This document shows, one piece after another, positions 7,441-13,292 of a stretch of DNA of 13,292 bases. A program made the translations under genes and the position numbers. The notes under the pieces are model-generated. The model did no database searches. It saw nothing but the letters and a program-made list of their open reading frames with translations, and was not told where the DNA came from. Location of the stretch: positions 1-13,292 of the forward strand of contig CALDNG010000478.1 in NCBI GenBank assembly GCA_937915285.1, given 5' to 3'. The number at the start of each line of letters is the position of its first letter. The stretch's first letter is position 1. Source of the stretch: an uncultured Desulfomonile sp. (lineage in GTDB: Bacteria > Desulfobacterota > Desulfomonilia > Desulfomonilales > Desulfomonilaceae).

Positions 7441-9930
7441 ATGGCTGATGAAACTGAAAAAAGAGATGACTTTGATGTTGAAGAAGAGCACGCAAAGGCT
7501 CAGCAGATAAATTTTGAAGATATTCCTGACACGATGCCACTGCTTCCGGTCAGGGATGTTGTCATCTACTCTTACATGATACTACCCCTGATGGTTGGAC
7601 GTGAGAGGTCCATAAAGGCTGTGGAGAGCGCTTTAGCGGATGATCGCCTGATATTCCTGGCCACACAAAAATTTTCGACTGAAGAGGACCCGGGTCCGGA
7701 AGATATTTACACGGTCGGCACCGTTGCCATGGTCGTGAAAATGCTCAAGTTGCCGGATGGCAGGGTAAAAATCCTGGTTCAGGGCCTGGCGAAGGGTAGA
7801 ATCAAGTCGTACGTCCCAACCACAAGCTTTTTCAAGGTGGAAATAGAAAAAATACCTGAACCTGTCGTTCCCAGGATCAGCCTGGAAGTTGAAGCGACCA
7901 TGCGGACAGTCAAGGAGAGTTCAGAAAAGATCCTGCAGTTGAGAGGAATAGTCTCACCGGATGCAATGGCCATTCTCGACTCAATTGACGATCCCGGCAG
8001 ACTTGCGGACCTGGTTGCATCCAACCTGAAACTTAAGGTAGAGGAATCACAAAGTATACTGGAAATAATTGATCCCATTGACCGATTGAGAAGGGTCAAT
8101 GAACTTCTGTCCAAAGAGTTGGAACTGTCGGCCATGCAGGCCAAAATTCAGACACAGGCCAAGGAGGAAATGGGCAAGACCCATCGTGAGTATTTCCTCA
8201 GGGAACAGTTGAAAGCTATACAGACAGAACTCGGTGAAATTGACGAAAAGACAAAGGAAATTGAGGAATTCCGCTCGAAGATAGCCAAGGCCAAGATTCC
8301 GGCTGATGTTGAAAAAGAGGCGGAAAAACAACTCAGCCGTCTTTCTCAAATGCATCCTGACGCTGCAGAAGCCTCAATTATACGAACATACCTTGACTGG
8401 ATAGTTGAGCTTCCTTGGTCGAAGTCAACCAGGGATAAGCTTGAGATAAAGAACGCCAAGGAAATTTTGGACGAAGACCATTATGACTTGGAAAAAATCA
8501 AGGACCGCATTCTTGAATATCTCGGAGTGCGAAAACTCAACAAGAGCATGAAGGGTCCGATTCTGTGTTTTGTCGGCCCTCCGGGTGTTGGAAAGACCTC
8601 CCTCGGCAAGTCGATAGCCAGGGCGTTGGGGCGAAAATTTACCAGAATTTCTCTGGGCGGGCTTCGTGATGAGGCTGAGATAAGAGGCCACAGAAGAACA
8701 TACATCGGCGCCCTACCCGGAAGAATTATTCAGGGTCTGAAGACGGCTGGGTCAAATAATCCCGTTTTCATGCTCGATGAAATTGATAAGGTCGGCGCTG
8801 ATTTCAGAGGTGACCCGTCAGCAGCATTGCTTGAGGTGCTAGATCCTGAACAGAATAACGCCTTCAGTGATCATTACCTGAATGTGCCTTTCGATCTTTC
8901 CAAGGTGATGTTCATAACCACGGCAAACCTTGCGGATCCAATCATTCCTGCGCTCAAGGACAGGATGGAGATAATAGAACTCTCGGGCTACATAGACGAG
9001 GAAAAACTTAAAATCGCAAGGCAGTATCTGATACCGAGGCAGATAAAGGAAAATGGCATAAAAGAGGAAGATTTCGTTGTTACGGATGAGGCAATCCTTA
9101 ATATTATAAACCAGTACACACGGGAGGCCGGCCTTAGAAACCTTGAAAGGGAAATAGCCAACCTTTGCCGTAAAATCGCCCGGAAGATAGCGGAAGGCGA
9201 AAAAAAAGTCCCAAGGATAACAGCCAAGAACCTGAACAAGTTCCTTGGGGTTCCCAGATTTCTTCCTGATCACGAGAAAAGGGAAGATGAAATCGGTGTT
9301 GCCACCGGTCTTGCGTGGACACCTTACGGAGGAGACCTGCTTCACATAGAAGCTACCCCCATGGAAGGAAAAGGTAACCTTCTTTTAACTGGGCAGCTTG
9401 GAGATGTGATGAAGGAATCCGGTCAGGCGGCCATGTCTTATTTCAGGTCGAGAGCCTCAAATTTCGGAGTTCCGGAGAAGCTCTATTTTACCAAGGACAT
9501 ACATGTTCATGTGCCGGCTGGAGCGATCCCAAAGGATGGCCCGTCCGCAGGAGTCACCATGGCTACCGCGATTATAAGCGCCTTCACCGGCATTCCGGTA
9601 AGGTCTGATGTAGCCATGACCGGTGAAGTAACGTTGAGGGGACGAGTTCTTCCCATTGGAGGTCTTAGGGAAAAATCACTGGCCGCCCTTAGAGCCAGGA
9701 TCTACACGATTATTGCCCCAACAGCCAATGAGAAGGACCTGGACGAAATACCTAAACATATCAGACGACGACTGGAATTCAGGTTCGTCTCACATATGGA
9801 TGAAGTGCTGAAATTGGCCCTGAAGGAAAATCCCGACAAAACGGATTTGGCAAAAAAGGCTTCAGCGACATCCAGAAAGGTTAAAACCAGCGGTTCAGGA
9901 AAAAAGAAAGAGACTGAAGCTGTGGCATAG
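7441..9930 (+). CDS. lon: ATP-dependent protease Lon (LonA type)
   Basis: A hexameric cytoplasmic AAA+ serine protease that degrades misfolded and selected regulatory proteins. It has 829 residues, a normal LonA length. The N-terminal substrate-binding LON domain is at about 32-230 (starts [20 protein letters not shown]), followed by a helical linker at about 235-310. The AAA+ module has Walker [10 protein letters not shown] at 379-387, Walker [10 protein letters not shown] at 442-450 and [16 protein letters not shown] at 406-421. The protease domain (about 612-795) has the Ser-Lys dyad Ser702 (PKDGPSAG) and Lys745 (GGLREKS). Their 43-residue spacing equals that in E. coli Lon (679/722). A Lys/Ser-rich tail (about 800-829) lies beyond the fold. 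The ATG has AAGAGG seven bases upstream. The gene is monocistronic, with its own promoter and a strong terminator. clpX and clpP, frequent lon neighbours elsewhere, are not in the window. Confidence 0.98.
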   Translation: MADETEKRDDFDVEEEHAKAQQINFEDIPDTMPLLPVRDVVIYSYMILPLMVGRERSIKAVESALADDRLIFLATQKFSTEEDPGPEDIYTVGTVAMVVKMLKLPDGRVKILVQGLAKGRIKSYVPTTSFFKVEIEKIPEPVVPRISLEVEATMRTVKESSEKILQLRGIVSPDAMAILDSIDDPGRLADLVASNLKLKVEESQSILEIIDPIDRLRRVNELLSKELELSAMQAKIQTQAKEEMGKTHREYFLREQLKAIQTELGEIDEKTKEIEEFRSKIAKAKIPADVEKEAEKQLSRLSQMHPDAAEASIIRTYLDWIVELPWSKSTRDKLEIKNAKEILDEDHYDLEKIKDRILEYLGVRKLNKSMKGPILCFVGPPGVGKTSLGKSIARALGRKFTRISLGGLRDEAEIRGHRRTYIGALPGRIIQGLKTAGSNNPVFMLDEIDKVGADFRGDPSAALLEVLDPEQNNAFSDHYLNVPFDLSKVMFITTANLADPIIPALKDRMEIIELSGYIDEEKLKIARQYLIPRQIKENGIKEEDFVVTDEAILNIINQYTREAGLRNLEREIANLCRKIARKIAEGEKKVPRITAKNLNKFLGVPRFLPDHEKREDEIGVATGLAWTPYGGDLLHIEATPMEGKGNLLLTGQLGDVMKESGQAAMSYFRSRASNFGVPEKLYFTKDIHVHVPAGAIPKDGPSAGVTMATAIISAFTGIPVRSDVAMTGEVTLRGRVLPIGGLREKSLAALRARIYTIIAPTANEKDLDEIPKHIRRRLEFRFVSHMDEVLKLALKENPDKTDLAKKASATSRKVKTSGSGKKKETEAVA

Positions 9931-9961
9931 ACACGACAAGAACCGGTGAATTGCAAAATAT

Positions 9962-9998
9962 CGGGAAACCGTTCTTTTTTAGCGGTTTCCCGTTTTTT
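9962..9998. terminator. Rho-independent terminator of lon, probably bidirectional
   Basis: CGGGAAACCG (9962-9971) pairs perfectly with CGGTTTCCCG (9983-9992) around an 11-base T-rich loop, followed by six T (9993-9998). This is a textbook terminator for lon. The stop codon of the leftward acyltransferase gene (9997-9999) overlaps the T-run, so the same stem can also end that operon, although the leftward tail (ATATTTTG) is weaker. Confidence 0.92.
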
Positions 9999-10695
9999 AG
10001 TTATGGTTGGATTGCTTGATTTGCCGGACCTTGAGTTCAGTCTCAGCCGAGACCCTCAGCATTTCCTCTTCGATATCAAGCCTTATTTTTTCGTATTCAT
10101 CGTTCGAGAGCCCCAAGGGAATGAATGTCGGTTTCCCAAACGACATGACTATTGTGCTGAATGGAAGAGGTAGTATCATTGAATCCCAGGACTTGAACTG
10201 GATTTGCCTGGTAGCCCAACTCACAAGAGGGACCACCGGCTGACCGGTTTCCCGTCCTACTATGACAATCCCCATCTTCACTTTTCGAGACGGGCCCCGA
10301 GGGGCATCAACCGCCAACCCCGAACAATAATTCCTCTGCTTGATCTGCTCGATCATCTCCACAAGGGCTTCTTTACCACCCTTGGAGGACGATCCCCTGA
10401 CTGTGTCATATCCCATTCGCCTGATTGATCTGTCTATGATCTCACCGTCATACGAACGGCTGACCATAACCACTCCAGGGTATCGCCTGCAATAGTAAAC
10501 AGGGAAGAGCATAGTTCCGTGAAAACAGGCGCAGGCAAACGGCATCCTTTTACAGATCTGATCTTCGTACTCGGTGTTCAGAAATATTTTTCTGGATGTC
10601 AGGTCCACCAGTCTAAAATAATAGCTCACTAGACGAGGCACTATGAACAGGACCATCCTGAACCAGAATTTTTCGCCCTTTTCCGTTTTATTCAT
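9997..10695 (-). CDS. DUF374 lysophospholipid acyltransferase-family protein
   Basis: A member of the LPLAT superfamily, DUF374 branch, whose relatives are thought to acylate lipid A or phospholipid precursors at the inner membrane. It has 232 residues. A basic N-terminus with a hydrophobic stretch (13-30) suggests membrane association. Motifs: His59 in FHGTMLF, the place of the catalytic His; SRSYDGE at 79-85; VRGSSSKGG at 99-107; DAPRGPSRKVKMG at 130-142, where most relatives read DGPRGP, so Ala replaces Gly131; and KSWDSMILPLPFS at 168-180. ATG overlaps the end of the upstream gene by eight bases (ATGAATAA), and GGAGG lies 12 bases before it inside that gene, so translational coupling is likely. 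It is the last gene of a leftward three-gene unit. The acyl donor and acceptor are unknown. Confidence 0.9.
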   Translation of the reverse strand: MNKTEKGEKFWFRMVLFIVPRLVSYYFRLVDLTSRKIFLNTEYEDQICKRMPFACACFHGTMLFPVYYCRRYPGVVMVSRSYDGEIIDRSIRRMGYDTVRGSSSKGGKEALVEMIEQIKQRNYCSGLAVDAPRGPSRKVKMGIVIVGRETGQPVVPLVSWATRQIQFKSWDSMILPLPFSTIVMSFGKPTFIPLGLSNDEYEKIRLDIEEEMLRVSAETELKVRQIKQSNHN

Positions 10696-11689
10696 CGGTG
10701 GACTCGGCCTCCAGCGCCTCTAGAGCCTCCTGAACAGCCTCCCTGACATCCTCGTCATCGTCACCCAGGGCCAGTTTCAGGGAATCAATAGCTTCCTTAT
10801 TACCTATTTTCCCCAGAAGCTCAGCCGTGTCACCTTTCAGCGCGACATCATCCACAAACAGAAATTCACACAGATCCTTCAATACGGAGTCAAAAATTTT
10901 TGGGTCTGTCTCAAGAGCCAGTTCCATGGCTACCAGGGCCCCTATCCGGGTCGAGAACTCTTTTTGCTCGAATACCTCCACCAATGCCCGCGGCTGCCGC
11001 TTCCCGCAGACCAGACGAGCTGCGTCTTCGGCCCTACCCGACTTAACCATGGAATCCACAACACTGGTCAGGGAACCTTCACTTGTAGACTCCACAAGCT
11101 TCCTTGATAACTCCTCAGCGCCTATGTTCCCAACTATGGTCATTTCACCATTGATTATGGTGGTGGGAGTGGATTTGCACTTGAACTGCTTGGCCAGGTC
11201 TGAAAACTCCAATGCATCCACTACAGACACTGATACGCGTTGGCTGTGCGCTGCCTGCATTAGCGCAGAGCGCACAGTATGCGGACAGTGAGGACATGAC
11301 GAAGCCATCAAGACCATTATATTTACAGGCAGGTCAAGCTGATCAAGGTTATCCTTGATGGAAGGGCTGACTTCAAAGGAATCCGAGCCCAGCCATGAGA
11401 TCACATCCAGAAAAGGAGCCAGTTCCGCCCCCTCCGGGCTGGCCAGGTAGTTTATTCTCCTGTCGTCACCTGACGTTATCGTGATGGATGGTTTGCCTGG
11501 AATGACCGGTTCAGAAGTCTCCTCCAAACCTATCGAATTCATTGAGACGCCACTGACCTGTCGCGCCACACCGAACAATTGCCTCTCGAAATAGTCCTGG
11601 CTCCCTGTCCCGAAGACAAGGAGTTTGACTGGTTTTGTCAACTTTGATGAAACTTCCTGAACCCGCATCAGATCATTGTCAGATAGCAA
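10688..11689 (-). CDS. AhpF-N-terminus-like tandem thioredoxin-fold protein fused to HEAT repeats
   Basis: 333 residues in three parts. Residues about 10-105 form a first thioredoxin-like fold without cysteines (LTKPVKLLVF at 17-26, KPSITIT at 66-72, YLASPEGAEL at 81-90). Residues about 118-200 form a second fold with a redox CPHC at 132-135 and the cis-Pro loop KSTPTTIING at 172-181. This arrangement, a dead first fold then an active second, is that of the N-terminal domain of alkyl hydroperoxide reductase subunit AhpF, which passes electrons to AhpC. The flavin/NADH half is absent. Instead, about 215-328 looks like HEAT-type helical repeats (IDSLKLALGDDDEDVREAVQ at 301-320), normally a protein-binding scaffold. 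Inference: a dithiol/disulfide exchange protein acting on a docked partner in the cytoplasm, as no signal peptide is seen. The start is TTG with GGGAGAGG (11693-11700) close upstream; ATG 11668 is the alternative. It lies 39 bases after the small secreted-protein gene and overlaps the acyltransferase gene by eight bases. Confidence 0.88.
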   Translation of the reverse strand: MLSDNDLMRVQEVSSKLTKPVKLLVFGTGSQDYFERQLFGVARQVSGVSMNSIGLEETSEPVIPGKPSITITSGDDRRINYLASPEGAELAPFLDVISWLGSDSFEVSPSIKDNLDQLDLPVNIMVLMASSCPHCPHTVRSALMQAAHSQRVSVSVVDALEFSDLAKQFKCKSTPTTIINGEMTIVGNIGAEELSRKLVESTSEGSLTSVVDSMVKSGRAEDAARLVCGKRQPRALVEVFEQKEFSTRIGALVAMELALETDPKIFDSVLKDLCEFLFVDDVALKGDTAELLGKIGNKEAIDSLKLALGDDDEDVREAVQEALEALEAESTDE

Positions 11690-11692
11690 AGG

Positions 11693-11700
11693 CCTCTCCC
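11693..11700 (-). promoter_or_regulatory. Shine-Dalgarno site supporting a TTG start
   Basis: Read leftward, GGGAGAGG ends three bases before TTG 11687-11689, and its GGGAG part is six bases away. The alternative in-frame ATG at 11666-11668 has no comparable site, so the TTG is preferred for the thioredoxin/HEAT protein. Confidence 0.55.
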
Positions 11701-11728
11701 TTGGTGACTTGCCGCGAAACCCCGGGGA

Positions 11729-12061
11729 TTATCGGGTTCCCGGCACGTAGTGTTGATAGACCACCCCGGAATTGGGTGAAAGATTGTACGGAGATTGAAC
11801 CCCGCGTACAGGCGCAGGCATATAGCTCCACAAATAGCCGCCAACCCCTCCGACGCCATCGGCAACCATCGGCAGGATTCCAGGAAACCCCTGGGGTTGT
11901 ACGCCCGCGGATTGCTGACCTTCCGGTACCGAGAGAACCGGCTGACCATAAACATTCATGGGGCCTTGATAATTTCTGTCATAAATTTCAGCGCCTTGGC
12001 CAAACGCAGACGCTGAGGTCATCAATAACGACACAAGAACCAGCAAAGTTAGCTTTTTCAT
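11729..12061 (-). CDS. Small secreted Gly/Pro/Tyr-rich protein, unknown function
   Basis: 110 residues. The N-terminus MKKLTLLVLVSLLMTSASA is a classic Sec signal peptide, with likely cleavage after ASA (residue 19). The mature part, about 91 residues, is rich in Gly, Pro, Val, Tyr and Gln (GGVGGYLWSYMPAPV at 71-85, VYQHYVPG at 101-108). It has no cysteine, lipobox or known motif. An upstream ATG at 12080-12082 would add seven residues but has no ribosome binding site. ATG 12059-12061 has GAGG seven bases upstream and gives a standard signal peptide. It is first in a leftward unit with the thioredoxin/HEAT and DUF374 genes, and is divergent from another exported low-complexity protein. Function not recognised. 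The signal peptide and ribosome binding site argue that it is real. Confidence 0.75.
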   Translation of the reverse strand: MKKLTLLVLVSLLMTSASAFGQGAEIYDRNYQGPMNVYGQPVLSVPEGQQSAGVQPQGFPGILPMVADGVGGVGGYLWSYMPAPVRGVQSPYNLSPNSGVVYQHYVPGTR

Positions 12062-12309
12062 GATGACGCCTCTACGTTTCAAAATTTATGGTTATATAAT
12101 ACTACAATAGGTATCAGATTTAAACAATTGTAGCTGAATTTCAATTTTGGAGCTTTTTTAACATTTGTTTTAATGTTATTTTGAGAATATGCGGAACACC
12201 GGTGAGGTTCTGCGGTCATTAGCAATATGGCGGTCTTGAAACATCTGAATCGCTGGCCCTTGCTTATTACAGAATCAGAAAATCATACAGGACAATGTGG
12301 GGAACTGCC
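12062..12309. other. Divergent promoter region between two exported-protein genes
   Basis: 248 bases. The left half is AT-rich and contains TATATAAT near 12093-12100, usable as a -10 element on either strand, and the palindrome ACAATTGT at 12124-12131. The right half is more GC-balanced and holds TTGAAA at 12236-12241 without a properly spaced -10. Individual promoters cannot be assigned with confidence. Confidence 0.45.
12159..12178. promoter_or_regulatory. Palindrome, operator candidate
   Basis: TAACATT and AATGTTA are perfect reverse complements around a six-base centre (TGTTTT). The site sits between two divergent genes, about 100 bases from the leftward start and 130 from the rightward one, which suits a dimeric regulator. 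A T-run follows on the + strand, but no gene ends there, so a terminator is less likely. Chance is possible in AT-rich DNA. Confidence 0.3.
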
Positions 12310-13292
12310 ATGAAACCTTGGCGATTGATAACATGCCTAATATTGGTCTCGACAATAGCCATCGCTCCTCTTTTCTTAAATGTTTCGGATGTTGAAGGTA
12401 AGAAGGGCGGTAGTTTTGGTAAAAGCTCTTCGTGGTCTTCATCTACAAAAGGCACATGGGACAGGAGCGGAGGAGGAATATTCGGTTCGGGCTCAAAATC
12501 ATCTGGTGGATATTCTAAACCTTCATCGAGTCCATCTTCAGGTTACACCAAACCATCAACCTCCTCACCTTCCGGGGCGGGTGATTTTAAATCGTCTACA
12601 CCGGCGGGATCTTCGACGGGTTATTCAAAACCCGGGCTTCAGACACCCCCTAAAACTCAGAGTTCTGGTGGGTATTCCAAACCCTTAGGCGCTGCAGGAG
12701 CAGTAGGCGCCGCGGGAGCGGCTGGGGCAGTCGGAACAGCCGGAGCGACAGGATCTCAGGAGTCGTTTTCAGGCGGTTCCAGATTTGACAAACAAACGGT
12801 AGGCGAACTCCGCAAGAAATCGTCTCAGGAATCTTTACAGCGTTACCAGGAAGAAAAAACCAGATTCAAGAATCCTGAATTCAATCTGGACAAATCGAAA
12901 TACGACTCTAATCCGCTTTATCAAAAGGGAAAGGTCTATTCCGGTTTTGATTACGGCAACCACTACTCCAACAGGGACAACTATTATAGGTCGCAGGGGT
13001 ATCAGGCGCCCGGGTTCGCTTTTGGAGGGGCGCCGAGCTTCGGTATTTTTGACACGCTATTCCTTTTCTGGATGCTGGATCATATTGGTAACAGGAACGT
13101 TGCAGCCACGGCATACCATCACCAGAATGATCCTGGATACCAGAAGTGGAGGCAAGAGGCTGATCAGCTAGCCAAGGATAACGCCGAATTAAAAGGTAAA
13201 CTGGCTGAACTTGACAAGCAGGTGAAGACCATGGAGGGAACCCCTAAAGACCCTTCGTACCTTCCACCGGGTGTTCCTCCTGAAGTAGCCCT
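12310..13292 (+). CDS. Exported low-complexity protein with GYSKP repeats and collagen-like tract (partial, 3' end missing)
   Basis: 327 codons are open to the window's right edge with no stop. A hydrophobic N-terminus (MKPWRLITCLILVSTIAIA) reads as a signal peptide or anchor. Residues about 30-125 are Ser/Gly/Lys-rich, with four (S/T)-G-Y-(S/T)-K-P units (Gly-Tyr at 67, 78, 104, 121). Residues 127-147 are seven collagen-like Gly-X-Y triplets, mostly Gly-Ala-Ala/Val. Then come a charged helical stretch (160-190) and an aromatic block (NPLYQKGKVYSGFDYG, 201-216). A hydrophobic segment SFGIFDTLFLFWMLDH (243-258) could be membrane or core. NDPGYQKWRQEADQLAKDN (273-291) leads into a predicted coiled coil to about 308, then LPPGVPPEV. 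The aromatic to coiled-coil part looks conserved rather than random and recalls unnamed exported proteobacterial proteins (memory only). ATG 12310 has GGGGAA upstream; in-frame ATG 12295 is an alternative. Function unknown. Confidence 0.8.
   Translation, partial: MKPWRLITCLILVSTIAIAPLFLNVSDVEGKKGGSFGKSSSWSSSTKGTWDRSGGGIFGSGSKSSGGYSKPSSSPSSGYTKPSTSSPSGAGDFKSSTPAGSSTGYSKPGLQTPPKTQSSGGYSKPLGAAGAVGAAGAAGAVGTAGATGSQESFSGGSRFDKQTVGELRKKSSQESLQRYQEEKTRFKNPEFNLDKSKYDSNPLYQKGKVYSGFDYGNHYSNRDNYYRSQGYQAPGFAFGGAPSFGIFDTLFLFWMLDHIGNRNVAATAYHHQNDPGYQKWRQEADQLAKDNAELKGKLAELDKQVKTMEGTPKDPSYLPPGVPPEVA
12505..12684 (+). repeat. Four degenerate GYSKP repeats within the coding sequence
   Basis: The translated units GGYSKPS, SGYTKPS, TGYSKPG and GGYSKPL recur at intervals of 11, 26 and 17 residues in a Ser/Pro-rich linker. 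At DNA level they are diverged (codons differ at most synonymous sites), so they are old protein repeats, not a recent tandem duplication. Confidence 0.7.
12688..12750 (+). repeat. Collagen-like Gly-X-Y tract (seven triplets)
   Basis: Glycine occupies every third residue from 127 to 145: GAA GAV GAA GAA GAV GTA GAT. Proline is absent at X and Y, so a stable triple helix is doubtful. It may instead be a flexible or glycine-zipper-like linker. Confidence 0.65.

Noticed and set aside
8839..9345. Leftward open frame of 168 codons within lon
   Set aside because: It is an antisense shadow of the AAA+ and linker regions of Lon, whose motifs are intact in the other frame.
11635..12063. Rightward open frame of 142 codons opposite the small secreted protein
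   Set aside because: The leftward frame has a signal peptide, a ribosome binding site and operon context. The rightward translation has none of these and spans two leftward genes.
12159..12182. Terminator at the AT-rich palindrome
   Set aside because: The stem is 7 bp and contains only one G-C pair per arm, and no rightward gene ends upstream of it.
12241..12275. Sigma54 promoter (TGGC...TTGC) before the GYSKP protein
   Set aside because: TGGC and TTGC occur (TGGCCCTTGC) but are almost adjacent, without the required spacing.
1..13292. Defence island, CRISPR array, mobile element, tRNA or rRNA
   Set aside because: Both strands were read for direct repeats with spacers, transposase or integrase motifs, cloverleaf ends and rRNA-like blocks; none was found.

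Overview
This is a metagenome- or isolate-assembly contig fragment from a Gram-negative bacterium. Gram-negative status rests on a class A PBP with the OB-like insert of MrcA-type enzymes, a DUF374 lipid acyltransferase and several exported proteins. Moderate GC and the gene mix (XdhC, AhpF-like/HEAT protein, DUF374, Lon) recall Desulfobacterota (deltaproteobacteria). That placement is an impression from the protein sequences, not a phylogeny. No rRNA, tRNA, CRISPR array, insertion sequence or phage gene was seen. The first 48 bases are not biological: they are the P7/index/Read-2 arm of an Illumina library adapter left on the contig end. The last gene runs off the right end.

Layout. (1) 1-466: adapter, then AT-rich sequence with only a doubtful leftward open frame. 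(2) 467-2425, leftward: xdhC followed by a family 2 glycosyltransferase. (3) 2693-3667, rightward: a patatin-like phospholipase, divergent from xdhC. (4) 3922-6576, rightward: penicillin-binding protein 1A, with a TTG start behind a near-perfect Shine-Dalgarno sequence and a terminator-like inverted repeat after it. (5) 6634-7161, leftward: a four-helix membrane protein resembling the 'transporter suffix' domain. (6) 7441-9930, rightward: ATP-dependent protease Lon, with a recognisable promoter and a strong terminator. (7) 9997-12061, leftward: a tight three-gene unit of a small secreted protein, an AhpF-N-terminus-like thioredoxin/HEAT fusion, and a DUF374 acyltransferase. (8) 12310 to the end, rightward: a partial exported low-complexity protein with GYSKP repeats, a collagen-like Gly-X-Y tract and a conserved-looking C-terminal half.

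Most of the window is envelope and protein quality control: peptidoglycan polymerisation (PBP1A), phospholipid or lipid A chemistry (patatin-like, DUF374), sugar transfer (GT2), general proteolysis (Lon) and exported proteins. XdhC is the outlier, a molybdenum-cofactor maturation factor with no molybdenum hydroxylase in view. No complete undescribed system is evident. The least explained material is at the right: the AhpF-like/HEAT fusion operon and the divergently transcribed GYSKP/collagen-like secreted protein, separated by a 248-base spacer with a perfect 7+7 palindrome.
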